Shown one piece after another: positions 20,342 to 28,429 of a stretch of 64,000 nucleotides of DNA. The DNA is taken from positions 62,001-126,000 of the forward strand of contig DASZBS010000121.1 in assembly GCA_035943995.1 (NCBI GenBank). The letters run 5' to 3'. The notes beneath the pieces are model-generated. The model searched no databases. It was not told the origin of the DNA and saw nothing but the letters and a program-made list of their open reading frames with translations. The stretch comes from Vulcanimicrobium sp035943995 (lineage in GTDB: Bacteria; Vulcanimicrobiota; Vulcanimicrobiia; Vulcanimicrobiales; Vulcanimicrobiaceae). Every line of letters starts with the position of its first letter. Position 1 is the first letter of the stretch. Both the position numbers and the translations under genes were made by a program.

Positions 20342-21361
20342 ACGCAGCCCGCCGGGCACGAAGAACGAGCGCGACATCGCGGACAGGTTCGCGTCGGCCG
20401 AGCTGTTGCGGTCGTCCGCGGCGAGCGCGATCATGACGTCGGCGACCTCTTTGTCCCACTGGCGCCCGCGGCTGTCGACCAGCGCCGCAATCGCTTCGCC
20501 GTAGGACAGCGCGCGCCGGTAGGGACGTTCGGTCACCATCGCGTGGAAGGAGTCGGCGACGGACACCACCCGCGACTCCAACGAGATGTCGTCCCCGCGC
20601 AAACCGTGCGGGTACCCGCGCCCGTCGACCCGCTCGTGATGCGTCGCGACGATCGGCGCGTACGGCGCCAGCGCGGAGATCTCCGACAAAATCTCGGCGC
20701 CCGCCTCGGCGTGGCGCTTCATGATCTCCCACTCGGCAGCGTCGAGCGTCGACGGCTTGAAGAGGATGCGGTCGGGCACGCGAATCTTTCCGACGTCGTG
20801 CAGGATGCCGGCTTTGACGATGCGCTCCGTGACCGCCGGTTCAAGGCCCATCCGGGTGGCGATGCGGCGGCCCCACTCGCCGGTCGCGCGGGAGTGCGTG
20901 CACGTGGCCTCGTCGCGCACGCTGAGCATCGCGAGGAGGCTCTCGATCGCCGTCAGCGCCGAGTCCTTGGCCTCGCTCGGTGCGCAAACGTGCTCGCGCT
21001 CGCGGCCAGTCGTGCGCGCTTTGACGATTTCCAGGAAGACGACCATCGTCGCAAGGTCACCGTGCTCCGCGTAGGCGATCTCTTCGACGGCTTCGCAAGC
21101 CGCCTCGATCGCCGCTGCCACGACCGCCGCGGAATGCGCGTGGCGCACCATGCGCGACCAGTGGACCACCGCGTCCGGCGAGCTCTCCGCGATGGCGGAC
21201 ACGAGCGCGTCCACGAGCGTGCGCACGACGAGCGGCGACACGCCGGCGACGTCACCGCGCCGCAAGCGCGCGACGATGTCGTTCGCGACGGTGATGCGTC
21301 GTTCGGTGAGCAATTCGGCGAAGTGCGCGCGGCTGATGTGCGGCTGGTCGTCGTCGTGCAT
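20315..21361 (-). CDS. HD-GYP domain cyclic-di-GMP phosphodiesterase
   Basis: 348 aa from MHDDDQPHISRAHFAELLTE. The N-terminal 150 residues are helical and of no clear family, probably a sensor. Residues about 155-330 are an HD-GYP domain: GILHDVGKIRVPDRIL provides the HD pair, MKRHAEAGAEIL the next metal histidine, then HHERVDGRGYPHGLRGDDI with the GYP signature. The enzyme would hydrolyse c-di-GMP. It is the last gene of a unit with the small gene at 21387-21758, 25 nt upstream, and a possible 30-codon ORF before that. A start 30 codons upstream would lie inside the preceding gene and is less likely. Confidence 0.85.
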   Translation of the reverse strand: MHDDDQPHISRAHFAELLTERRITVANDIVARLRRGDVAGVSPLVVRTLVDALVSAIAESSPDAVVHWSRMVRHAHSAAVVAAAIEAACEAVEEIAYAEHGDLATMVVFLEIVKARTTGREREHVCAPSEAKDSALTAIESLLAMLSVRDEATCTHSRATGEWGRRIATRMGLEPAVTERIVKAGILHDVGKIRVPDRILFKPSTLDAAEWEIMKRHAEAGAEILSEISALAPYAPIVATHHERVDGRGYPHGLRGDDISLESRVVSVADSFHAMVTERPYRRALSYGEAIAALVDSRGRQWDKEVADVMIALAADDRNSSADANLSAMSRSFFVPGGLRLPGDVRAI

Positions 21362-21386
21362 GCGCGTTGATCCGGCGAGGGGACGG

Positions 21387-21758
21387 CTAGCCGGCGTACG
21401 CGGTACGGAAGTTTCCTTCGATGTCTCGGCGCGCGCCCGAGGCGAGCGCATCGCGTTCGATCTGTGCCACGCGCCGCACGGTTTCGTGGAGGCTGACGCG
21501 TGAGACGGCGTCGAGCTCGTCGATGACGGTTTGCCCGGCGGCGGCCAGGACGTCGTCGACGTCGCCGCACCACGTTTCGGCGCGATGCACGAAATCGCGC
21601 AGCGGCGCGATGTCGGCCCCGTGCAGAACGCTTCGGACCAGCGATGTCGCGGAACGAACGAGGCGCATGTTCTCCGCCGTCGGCATCATTGAGGTGCAGG
21701 TTTCGATGAAAAGCCGCGTCTTGTCGACGTTGCGGCAATCCGCCGCGAGTTGGTACAC
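21387..21758 (-). CDS. small protein of unknown function in the HD-GYP operon
   Basis: 123 aa, helical, starting at a GTG (read as MYQLAADCRNVDKTRLFIET). Features include SMMPTAENMRLVRSATSLV and HGADIAPLRDFVHRAETWC. There is no signal peptide, membrane segment or recognised motif. The HD-GYP gene follows 25 nt downstream and a 30-codon ORF ends 1 nt before its start, so translation may be coupled. A sensor or partner of the phosphodiesterase is a guess from position only. Confidence 0.5.
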   Translation of the reverse strand: MYQLAADCRNVDKTRLFIETCTSMMPTAENMRLVRSATSLVRSVLHGADIAPLRDFVHRAETWCGDVDDVLAAAGQTVIDELDAVSRVSLHETVRRVAQIERDALASGARRDIEGNFRTAYAG

Positions 21759-21759
21759 G

Positions 21760-21852
21760 TTAGTTGCACACCGGCGGAATTGCGTGCGAACCGGTCGCGA
21801 ACGCCATCAGTGCATTGAGAATCGACCACGCAACGTGCGTCGCTTCGGGCAT
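21760..21852 (-). CDS. 30-codon ORF with strong ribosome-binding site
   Basis: The reverse strand encodes MPEATHVAWSILNALMAFAT followed by ten residues ending PPVCN. The ATG is preceded by GAGGGGGAGTGACCC, the strongest Shine-Dalgarno of this operon, while the next gene (GTG at 21758) has none and starts 1 nt after this stop. It is either a small protein or a leader whose translation feeds the next frame. It is not in the same frame as the next gene; a sequencing frameshift joining them is possible but not needed. Confidence 0.45.
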   Translation of the reverse strand: MPEATHVAWSILNALMAFATGSHAIPPVCN

Positions 21853-21987
21853 GGGTCACTCCCCCTCAGAAGTGCGAGTATGTGCGGTGAGCATAGCGTC
21901 GGGGCTGCCGGCCCGCATGGGGCGTTCACCTCATGAGCGCCGAAAGGCCTCGTCGTACCTGGGTTTTTCGGTCAACTACCTAGTTGA

Positions 21988-23475
21988 TTAGGCGTAGATT
22001 CCCAGGTCCCTCGCACGCTGAATAGCCTGCGCCCGGTTGGCGACGTGCAGCTTCGCGTAGATGTTGCCGACCTGCCGCTCGACGGTCTTTTTCGATTTGC
22101 CCAACGAGGTGGCGATCGTGGCCAACGTCATCCCCGCGGGCAGCGCTTTGAGCACTTCGAGCTCCGCGCGGGTCAAACCGTGGCTGGGCCGCACCAGGTT
22201 GCCGACACGACATGCCTCGTTGAGGAACCGCGCGTAGCCGCGCATCAGCGCCGGCGTGCGTTCCTCGTCGATCCCGCTCGCCCCGATGATCTGCACGAAC
22301 CGCTGCTCCGGGTCGGCGAAGCGCGACAGCGCGCGGCGCCCCCGTACCGTATCGCCGATCACGATGCACACCGCCGCGGCGAGGACGCGCGCGATCCGGC
22401 GGCGGCGGCTGTCGAACAACGGCTCGTTGCCGGACCGCTCGGCCGTCTGGCTGATCACCCGCCGCGCCGTGCTCCGCGCGAGGTCGATGTGCCACGTCGA
22501 CAACGCGACGACGGCCAAGAGCGCGTCGCACAACGACCGTTCCGGGAGCGAAAGCCCTTCGCTGTTGCGGAGCGCAAGCAGCGCGATGCGCGACACGTCG
22601 AATCGCCGCTGCCAGCCTTGCGAGAGCACTTCGGAGATCGCATAGGCAAACCGTTCGCGGTAATACTGCTCGTTGAGCGGATGCGCCAACAAATGGCCGC
22701 GCAGCGACGTCACGCGGCGGGCATCGCCGGATTCGGCGGCAAGATCCAATTGATTGAGCACGCCCAGGTGCTCGAGCGACACGTCCTCGGCGAGGTGCGC
22801 GCTCATCGTCATGCGGCGCGCGTAATACTGCGCGACGTCGGGGTCGCCGGCCCAGTCGTGCGCGATCACGTAGAGCACCGAGTACGCCGTCGCCGCATTG
22901 CGGTGCGACTCCAAGCGCTCGTACCAGCGTGCGGCTTCGAGCGCCCGGTCTTGGGCCTCGTCGAAATCTTCCCGGTAGAACGCGGCGAGCGCGGTGCGCT
23001 GCAAGACGCGTCCCACGATCATCGGGTTGTCGACCGCGCGGCCAGCGAGCAGCGCATCGCGCGCGAACCAGGCGCTCGCCGAGTCGTTGCCCTGCCGCGC
23101 AGCGACCACCGCGCGGAGGGCGGAAAACGCCGGCTCGAGCTCGGGCACGGTGTCGTCGGTCGCCTGTAGCGCTTCCTGGGCGTCCTCGATCTGATGGGTG
23201 TTGACCAGCAGCGGGACGAGCAGCTCCAGAAGATACTGCCGCTCGCGGCCGTCGCTGTGCGCCACCGCGCGTTTCAGCAGCGCAAGACCGCCTGGCAGAT
23301 CGCCGCCGGTGACCGACTTCATCGCGCGCAACGCGATCGCGAGGGGGTTGCGGATGCGAGCCGACACCGGAAAGCGCGCGAGCATCGCGTCGATGTCCGC
23401 GTGCCGGCCCGCGGTGACGACCTCGTAGAAACGCTCCAGCGTCACGCCGGGCTCGGCTTCGCGCCCGGTTACCAT
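21988..23475 (-). CDS. TPR-domain LuxR-type transcriptional regulator
   Basis: 495 aa from MVTGREAEPGVTLERFYEVV. Residues about 20-410 are tandem helical hairpins of TPR type (for example RNAATAYSVLYVIAHDWAGD). The C-terminal 65 residues are a GerE/LuxR helix-turn-helix: HGLTRAELEVLKALPAGMTL, then IATSLGKSKKTVERQVGNIY, with the usual T-V-x-x-x-V recognition helix. It lacks the NTPase of MalT/LAL regulators and any receiver domain. It is divergently arranged with the HTH-less homologue at 23728. A 6-bp dyad (TCAACT/AGTTGA, 21972-21987) follows the stop. An earlier in-frame start at 23622 is possible. Confidence 0.75.
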   Translation of the reverse strand: MVTGREAEPGVTLERFYEVVTAGRHADIDAMLARFPVSARIRNPLAIALRAMKSVTGGDLPGGLALLKRAVAHSDGRERQYLLELLVPLLVNTHQIEDAQEALQATDDTVPELEPAFSALRAVVAARQGNDSASAWFARDALLAGRAVDNPMIVGRVLQRTALAAFYREDFDEAQDRALEAARWYERLESHRNAATAYSVLYVIAHDWAGDPDVAQYYARRMTMSAHLAEDVSLEHLGVLNQLDLAAESGDARRVTSLRGHLLAHPLNEQYYRERFAYAISEVLSQGWQRRFDVSRIALLALRNSEGLSLPERSLCDALLAVVALSTWHIDLARSTARRVISQTAERSGNEPLFDSRRRRIARVLAAAVCIVIGDTVRGRRALSRFADPEQRFVQIIGASGIDEERTPALMRGYARFLNEACRVGNLVRPSHGLTRAELEVLKALPAGMTLATIATSLGKSKKTVERQVGNIYAKLHVANRAQAIQRARDLGIYA

Positions 23476-23727
23476 CGTTCGACTGCACAGCGGAAGCCGC
23501 GCCCGCACCGTGCGCCGGCCACCCCCGATGGCGTGTGCGAGTGCGACAAGCCGCGGAAAACCTGGACGCGGCCCATCCGCGCGTGTGTTGCCTGCGCTCC
23601 GGGGAAGTCCTGTTGCACGCAAAACTCCGCAGCGCGGATTCGTAGGTAGGCAAACGAGGGCAGCGAAACGACGACCGGTCCGGCACCGCGAGCAAACGCG
23701 GCGTTCTGTTCAGGTAGCGGGGGCCTC
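23476..23727. other. 252-bp divergent intergenic region
   Basis: This is the space between the start codons of the TPR-LuxR gene and its HTH-less divergent homologue. I see no convincing sigma-70 promoter or dyad. If the regulator uses the upstream start at 23622 the spacer shrinks to about 105 bp. Confidence 0.4.
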
Positions 23728-24993
23728 GTGCTCGATCGTGCGTCCGACGTCCACCACTTCGCGCTCGTTGCAACGGCGGAGTCGTTGCGCGCGGCGCTCG
23801 CGCACGAACGTGCTCCGTCGTACGCACCGGCATCGCTCGCGCTGCGGGCGGTCAACCGGGCGTTCGAGTCCGACGTGCCGGGTGCCGTCGCGCTGCTGCG
23901 CCGCGCGCTGCACGACCGCTCGGCGGCGAGCGACGACGCGGCGTACCTCAGCGATCTGCTGGCACAGTTCTTGGTTTCCACCGGAGACTTCGCGAGCCTC
24001 GCGGACATTCTCCGCGACTGGCGCAGCGTGCCCGCGGACTTGGCTTCCGCCAAGTCTGCGATCGACGCGATCCTGCAAGCGGTGCTCGGCGATCTGCCGG
24101 CGAGCCGGGTGCTGGCACGCAAATCGATCTCGTCCGCACGTGAATCCGGTGCGCCGCGCACCTTGGGCCGCGTGCTCTGCCGGTGCGCGCTGGCGGCATA
24201 TTATCGCGGCGACTACGACGAAGCACGCGAGCTTGCGCTCGAGGCGGCGCGCGAGCTCGAATCCGAGGCCGCGTATTGGTCCGCCGCAGCGTCCTATTCC
24301 GTCGCCGCATCGATCGCGCAAGATTGGAACCAGAACGGCGAGCTCGCCGCGGCATACTTCGCGCGCATGCTGAACCATGCCGAACGCGTGGGACACAACG
24401 CGCTTCGCCGGACCGCGCTCGCCGCGTGCTTCAACGTAGCGGCGGAGATGTTCGACGAAGCGTCCCACGCCGACGCGCGAGCGCTGCTGATCGCGCGCCC
24501 GGAGCGCCAGCAGCACCAGGAGAACTACGTCATCGTGATCGCCGAGGTCCTCGGCTTCGGGTGGAAAGGCGAGTTCGCCGCGGCGGAGGCGATCCTCACC
24601 GCGTCCGCTGCGATGCCCGGGATTTCGGAACGTCAGCGCGCGCTCGGCGACGCCTTCCTGGCGCTGATCGCCGCGGCGAACGGCGACGCGGAGCTCGCGC
24701 GAACGCGCGTGCGGACGGCCTTGGAGCGCACGGCGCGTGCGAAGCACGAACCCCTCCACGAGCGCCGGTACCGCGCGCTCGCGCGGCTGCTTTCGGCAGC
24801 CGCATGCTTCGTCATCGGCGACGTGGACCGCGCCAAGCGCGCACTGTCCGCACGCTACGGCGTGGAGCCTCGGTATCGCGAGCTCCTCGTGTCGTTCCCG
24901 ATCGACCTTGTCCGGTGTCCCGAACTGTTTCGCGGCTACGCCGCATTCATCAACGTCGTTTCCGAACGCGCGCTAGCGGTTGTGCGCACGTAG
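23728..24993 (+). CDS. TPR protein homologous to the adjacent LuxR regulator but lacking the HTH
   Basis: 421 aa from a GTG. It aligns with the TPR part of the divergent gene: RVLCRCALAAYYRGDYDEAR against RVLQRTALAAFYREDFDEAQ, AASYSVAASIAQDWNQNGEL against ATAYSVLYVIAHDWAGDPDV, CFVIGDVDRAKRALS against CIVIGDTVRGRRALS, and LFRGYAAFIN against LMRGYARFLN. It ends about 15 residues after that point, where the other protein has its LuxR HTH. Downstream DNA (to 25020) does not encode an HTH. It could be a modulator that competes with or sequesters the regulator, or an enhancer-free remnant. Confidence 0.65.
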   Translation: MLDRASDVHHFALVATAESLRAALAHERAPSYAPASLALRAVNRAFESDVPGAVALLRRALHDRSAASDDAAYLSDLLAQFLVSTGDFASLADILRDWRSVPADLASAKSAIDAILQAVLGDLPASRVLARKSISSARESGAPRTLGRVLCRCALAAYYRGDYDEARELALEAARELESEAAYWSAAASYSVAASIAQDWNQNGELAAAYFARMLNHAERVGHNALRRTALAACFNVAAEMFDEASHADARALLIARPERQQHQENYVIVIAEVLGFGWKGEFAAAEAILTASAAMPGISERQRALGDAFLALIAAANGDAELARTRVRTALERTARAKHEPLHERRYRALARLLSAAACFVIGDVDRAKRALSARYGVEPRYRELLVSFPIDLVRCPELFRGYAAFINVVSERALAVVRT

Positions 24994-25020
24994 TTTTTAC
25001 GGCTCGCTTCAGCGCCGAGG

Positions 25021-26610
25021 TCAAAACAGCCGCGTTTCGGCGAGATCGAGGTCGTACTGCACGCGGCGGAAGATCTCGTCCGGGATCTCGCCGCGGTCAC
25101 GCATGTGCATGATCGCTTCGCGCTCGGCGCGCAGCGCTTCGTGCTGCGCGTCGTGGTCGAAGCGGCTCGCCGGGGTCTCGTCGTCGTCGCCGGGCACGTG
25201 GTGCGTGCGCAGGTGGACGATGCGGTGCGCGTACTCGTCGCGCAGCCGCTCCACCACGTCGCCTTCCTCGTCGCCGTCCACCGCCGCGCGCATCTCGTCG
25301 ATCCGGCGCAGGCCCGCCTCCAGCGCCGCGACGCGCACCTCGACCTCGCGCGCGTCGCCTTCGCCTTCGCGGCCCAGCCCGAGCCGCTTCACCAGCGGGA
25401 TCAGCGTGAGACCCTGGCCCACGAGCGTCACGAAGATCACGACGAACGTGATGAACACGATGGCGCCGCGCGCCGGGAACGGCGTGCCGGGCTGCACGGT
25501 GAGCGGGATGGCGAGCGCCGCGGCGAGCGAGACGATGCCGCGCATCCCCGTCCAGCCGACCATCGTGAGCCAGCTGAGCGGCGGGAACGGATCGCGTTCG
25601 CGCAAGCTCGGCGAAAGTGCGCGCGGAAGCCACGCGGCGGCGTACACCCACAGCATGCGCACGACGATCAGCAGCACGCTGATCGCGAGCGCCGCCGGAA
25701 GCAGCGCGAGCGCGTGGGAGCCGTCTTGCACGAACGTGCGCAGCTGCAAACCGATCGCGAGGAAGACGTACGCGTTGATGACGTAGATCCACAGCGACCA
25801 CACGTTCTCGCCGACGAGCCGCGTCTCGGGCCGGTAGATCACCGCCGAACGCCGGCCCAGCCGGATCCCCGCGACGACCGTCGCGAGCACCGCCGACACG
25901 TGCAGCGCCTGGCCCGTCAGATACGCCGCGTACGGCGTCGCGATGATGATCAGGTTGTCGATGAGCGAATCGCTCAGCGCGACGCGGTCGAGCGCGCGCG
26001 CGAGCCGTTCGACGCACCATTCGATCGCGACGCCGACGAGGATCCCGCCCGCGGCGACGAGCACGAACGAGCCCGCCGCGCTGGGCAGCGAGAAGCCGCC
26101 GGCGACGACGGCCGCGACGGCGTAGCCGTAGATCACCAGCGCGCTCGCGTCGTTGACGAGCCCTTCGCCTTCGAGCACCGCCACGATGCGGCGCGGCACG
26201 GCGAAGCGCTCGAACGTCGCGATCGCCGCGACCGCATCGGGCGGCGACACGATGGCGCCGAGCACGAACGCGGCCGCCCAACCGAGTCCGGGCACGAGCC
26301 GCTCGGCCACGAACGCGACGGCGACGGTGCTCACCACGACCAATCCGATCGCGTTGCCGAGGATCGGCCGCAAGTTCGCGCGGAACAGCGTCCAGTCCGT
26401 CGACCAGCCGCCGCTGAACAGCAGCGGCGGCAGGATCGAAAGGAAGATCCAGTCGGGCGCGATGGTGACCGGCGGCAAGCCGGGGACGAACGCCAGCACC
26501 GTGCCGGCGAGCACGAACACGATCGGGTACGGCAGCGCGAAGCGCTTCGCGACGATCGCGAACGCGACGGCCGCCGCGAGGCCGAGGACGAGCATCACGG
26601 GCTCCGTCAT
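25021..26610 (-). CDS. CPA1-family Na+/H+ antiporter
   Basis: 529 aa with about 12 membrane helices (residues 5-410). GAIVSPPDAVAA and LEGEGLVNDASALVIYG are the two discontinuous-helix motifs of the NhaP/NHE-type exchangers, the second carrying the Asn-Asp pair of electroneutral antiporters. A cytoplasmic tail of about 110 residues is acidic and His-rich (REGEGDAREVEVRV, HHVPGDDDETPASRFDHD) and probably regulatory. It exports Na+ or K+ for protons at the inner membrane. It is divergent from the DUF1003 gene by 77 nt and convergent with the HTH-less TPR gene. Confidence 0.88.
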   Translation of the reverse strand: MTEPVMLVLGLAAAVAFAIVAKRFALPYPIVFVLAGTVLAFVPGLPPVTIAPDWIFLSILPPLLFSGGWSTDWTLFRANLRPILGNAIGLVVVSTVAVAFVAERLVPGLGWAAAFVLGAIVSPPDAVAAIATFERFAVPRRIVAVLEGEGLVNDASALVIYGYAVAAVVAGGFSLPSAAGSFVLVAAGGILVGVAIEWCVERLARALDRVALSDSLIDNLIIIATPYAAYLTGQALHVSAVLATVVAGIRLGRRSAVIYRPETRLVGENVWSLWIYVINAYVFLAIGLQLRTFVQDGSHALALLPAALAISVLLIVVRMLWVYAAAWLPRALSPSLRERDPFPPLSWLTMVGWTGMRGIVSLAAALAIPLTVQPGTPFPARGAIVFITFVVIFVTLVGQGLTLIPLVKRLGLGREGEGDAREVEVRVAALEAGLRRIDEMRAAVDGDEEGDVVERLRDEYAHRIVHLRTHHVPGDDDETPASRFDHDAQHEALRAEREAIMHMRDRGEIPDEIFRRVQYDLDLAETRLF

Positions 26611-26687
26611 CGCTCGACCGATCCGCCGGGTGGGTCGCCACCTCCCGCCCGGCGCGTACGAAAGCGGGCGCGCGGGTACGCCGTAAC

Positions 26688-27233
26688 GTGCGGCGCGACG
26701 AAGGCGGACTACCCGGTCAGATCGACGACACGATCGAGTCGATCGCCGACCTCGAGCGCAAGGCGCTCGCCGGCGCGTCGCTGCAGCAGCGCGCGATCGA
26801 GCGCTTCACGCTCGCCGTCGGGCGCCCGCGCACGGTGTGGATCATCCTCTCGATCGTCGCGGCGTGGATCGCGATCAACGTGCGGCTCGCCGTCACCGGC
26901 CGCCCGCAACTCGATCCGGCGCCGTACTTCTGGCTCGACGGCGCGCTCGCGCTCGCGGCGCTGCTGACGACGATCCTCATCCTGACCACCGAGAACCGCA
27001 TGAGCGAGATCGAAGAGCAGCGCTCGCGGCTCCACCTGCAGATCAGCATGGTCGCCGAGCGCAAAGCGGCCAAGATCATCCAGCTGCTGGAAGAGCTGCG
27101 GTACGATCTGCCCAGCGTCGCGAACCGCGAGGACCGTGAGGCCGAGGAGATGACGCTCCCGACCGACCCCCACGAGCTTGCGGAGCAGCTGGAGAAGCGA
27201 ACGCCTACTCGTGGGGAGCTGCCGCAGGATTGA
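26688..27233 (+). CDS. DUF1003 family membrane protein
   Basis: 181 aa from a GTG. Two close helices (about residues 48-68 and 82-104) carry the DUF1003 layout: GRPRTVWIILSIVAAWIAIN, then LDPAPYFWLDGALALAALLT and TENRMSEIEEQRSRLHLQIS. A charged coiled-coil-like C-terminus follows. DUF1003 proteins are inner-membrane proteins of unknown role, sometimes described near ion transport genes. Position beside the antiporter fits that but proves nothing. Confidence 0.8.
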   Translation: MRRDEGGLPGQIDDTIESIADLERKALAGASLQQRAIERFTLAVGRPRTVWIILSIVAAWIAINVRLAVTGRPQLDPAPYFWLDGALALAALLTTILILTTENRMSEIEEQRSRLHLQISMVAERKAAKIIQLLEELRYDLPSVANREDREAEEMTLPTDPHELAEQLEKRTPTRGELPQD

Positions 27234-27342
27234 GGCCGACGGCCCCCCGGAGGAGGGGGCTCGCGCGCCCCGAATCCGGGGCAGGTCGGCGGAGGCGCAA
27301 CGGTCTCCGCTCTTTCACGTCCCACCTTCCGACGGAGATCCG
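27234..27342 (+). other. intergenic region with two GC hairpins
   Basis: GCCCCC/GGGGGC (27242-27260, 7-nt loop) and GCCCCG/CGGGGC (about 27267-27282, 4-nt loop) stand between the DUF1003 gene and the foldase gene. Neither has a T-tract, so intrinsic termination is doubtful. A GGAGAT ribosome-binding site precedes the foldase ATG. Confidence 0.4.
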
Positions 27343-28359
27343 ATGTCCCGTACACTTCGCACCGTAGCCGCGCTCGGCACGGCCGCGCTCTGCGTCTCGC
27401 TCGCCGCATGCAACAACGGCGGAGGCGGCGGCAACGTCGCAGCCGTCAACGGCCAGAACATCAGCCGCGCCGACTTCGACCGCAAGCTCGAGTCCAGCCC
27501 GGTCGCAAAACAGGTGTTCGGCCAGATGGTTCAGCAGCAGCTGATCGATCAGTACGCGCGCGACAAAAAGGTCGACGTCAGCCAAGCCGAGATCGACAAG
27601 AAAGAGAACGAGACCAAGGCGCGCATGCAGCCCGGTCAGTTCCAGCAGATCCTCAAGCAGCAGAGCCTGACCGAGCAAGACGTCCAGAACATCTTCAAGC
27701 AGCAAATCGTGCTCGAGAAGGCCGTCGCGACGCAGGTCCACGTCAGCGACAGCGACGTCAAGGCGTACTTCGACAAGAACCGGACGCTCTTCGACACGCC
27801 CGCGCAGGTGCGCGCGCGCCACATCCTCGTCGCCGACCCGGCGAAGGCGAAAGAAGTGCTGTCGAAGCTCAAGGCCGGCGGCAGCTGGGACGCGCTCGCG
27901 AAACAGTACTCGACCGACCCGTCCAGCAAGGACAAGGGCGGCGAGCTGGGCTTCTTCGGCCGCGGCCAGATGGTGCCGGCGTTCCAGGACGCCGCGTTCG
28001 CCGCGAAGGTCGGCCAGGTCGTCGGCCCGGTGAAATCGCCGTTCGGCTACCACGTCCTTCAGGTCGAAGAGAAGAAGCCGGCGCAGCACGCGTCGCTCGC
28101 GAGCGCGCACGACAAGATCCAGACGCAGCTCACGAGCCAGCAGCAGGCGACGGCGATCCCGGCGTTCCTCGCGCAGCTCAAGTCGACCGCGAAGATCGAC
28201 GTCTACGACGATCGCTACAAGGACCTGTTCCCGGCGGCGGGCGCGACGCCCGCGGCTGCGAGCGACGCCCCAGTTCCGGCAAGCGCAGCTCCGGCAAGCG
28301 CAGCTCCGGCAAGTGCGGCTCCCGCCAGCGCAGCGCCGGCACCAGCCGCGACGAAGTAA
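27343..28359 (+). CDS. PpiC/PrsA-type peptidyl-prolyl isomerase lipoprotein
   Basis: 338 aa. MSRTLRTVAALGTAALCVSL runs into a LAAC lipobox, so it is exported and lipid-anchored; lgt and lspA for this are in the window. Residues about 35-150 are a SurA-N-like chaperone region (VAAVNGQNISRADFDRKLES). Residues about 160-255 are a parvulin domain: VRARHILVADPAKAKEVLSK, STDPSSKDKGGELGFFGRGQ and SPFGYHVLQVEE. It likely assists folding of exported or outer-membrane proteins. The C-terminal 40 residues are low-complexity Ala/Pro, with four tandem PASAA units coded by near-identical 15-nt repeats (about 28268-28340). Confidence 0.88.
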   Translation: MSRTLRTVAALGTAALCVSLAACNNGGGGGNVAAVNGQNISRADFDRKLESSPVAKQVFGQMVQQQLIDQYARDKKVDVSQAEIDKKENETKARMQPGQFQQILKQQSLTEQDVQNIFKQQIVLEKAVATQVHVSDSDVKAYFDKNRTLFDTPAQVRARHILVADPAKAKEVLSKLKAGGSWDALAKQYSTDPSSKDKGGELGFFGRGQMVPAFQDAAFAAKVGQVVGPVKSPFGYHVLQVEEKKPAQHASLASAHDKIQTQLTSQQQATAIPAFLAQLKSTAKIDVYDDRYKDLFPAAGATPAAASDAPVPASAAPASAAPASAAPASAAPAPAATK

Positions 28360-28429
28360 TCCACAGACCCGGCATGACAGGCGCGAGGCGGGAGTCGGAT
28401 CGACCCCGCCTCGCGAATTTGTGGGCATC

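Noticed and set aside
21764..21991. 75-aa forward frame
   Set aside because: No ribosome site, no domain, and it runs antisense to the 30-codon ORF and the end of the LuxR-type gene.
27242..27282. Two GC hairpins as a Rho-independent terminator
   Set aside because: No T-tract follows either hairpin; listed only as intergenic structure.
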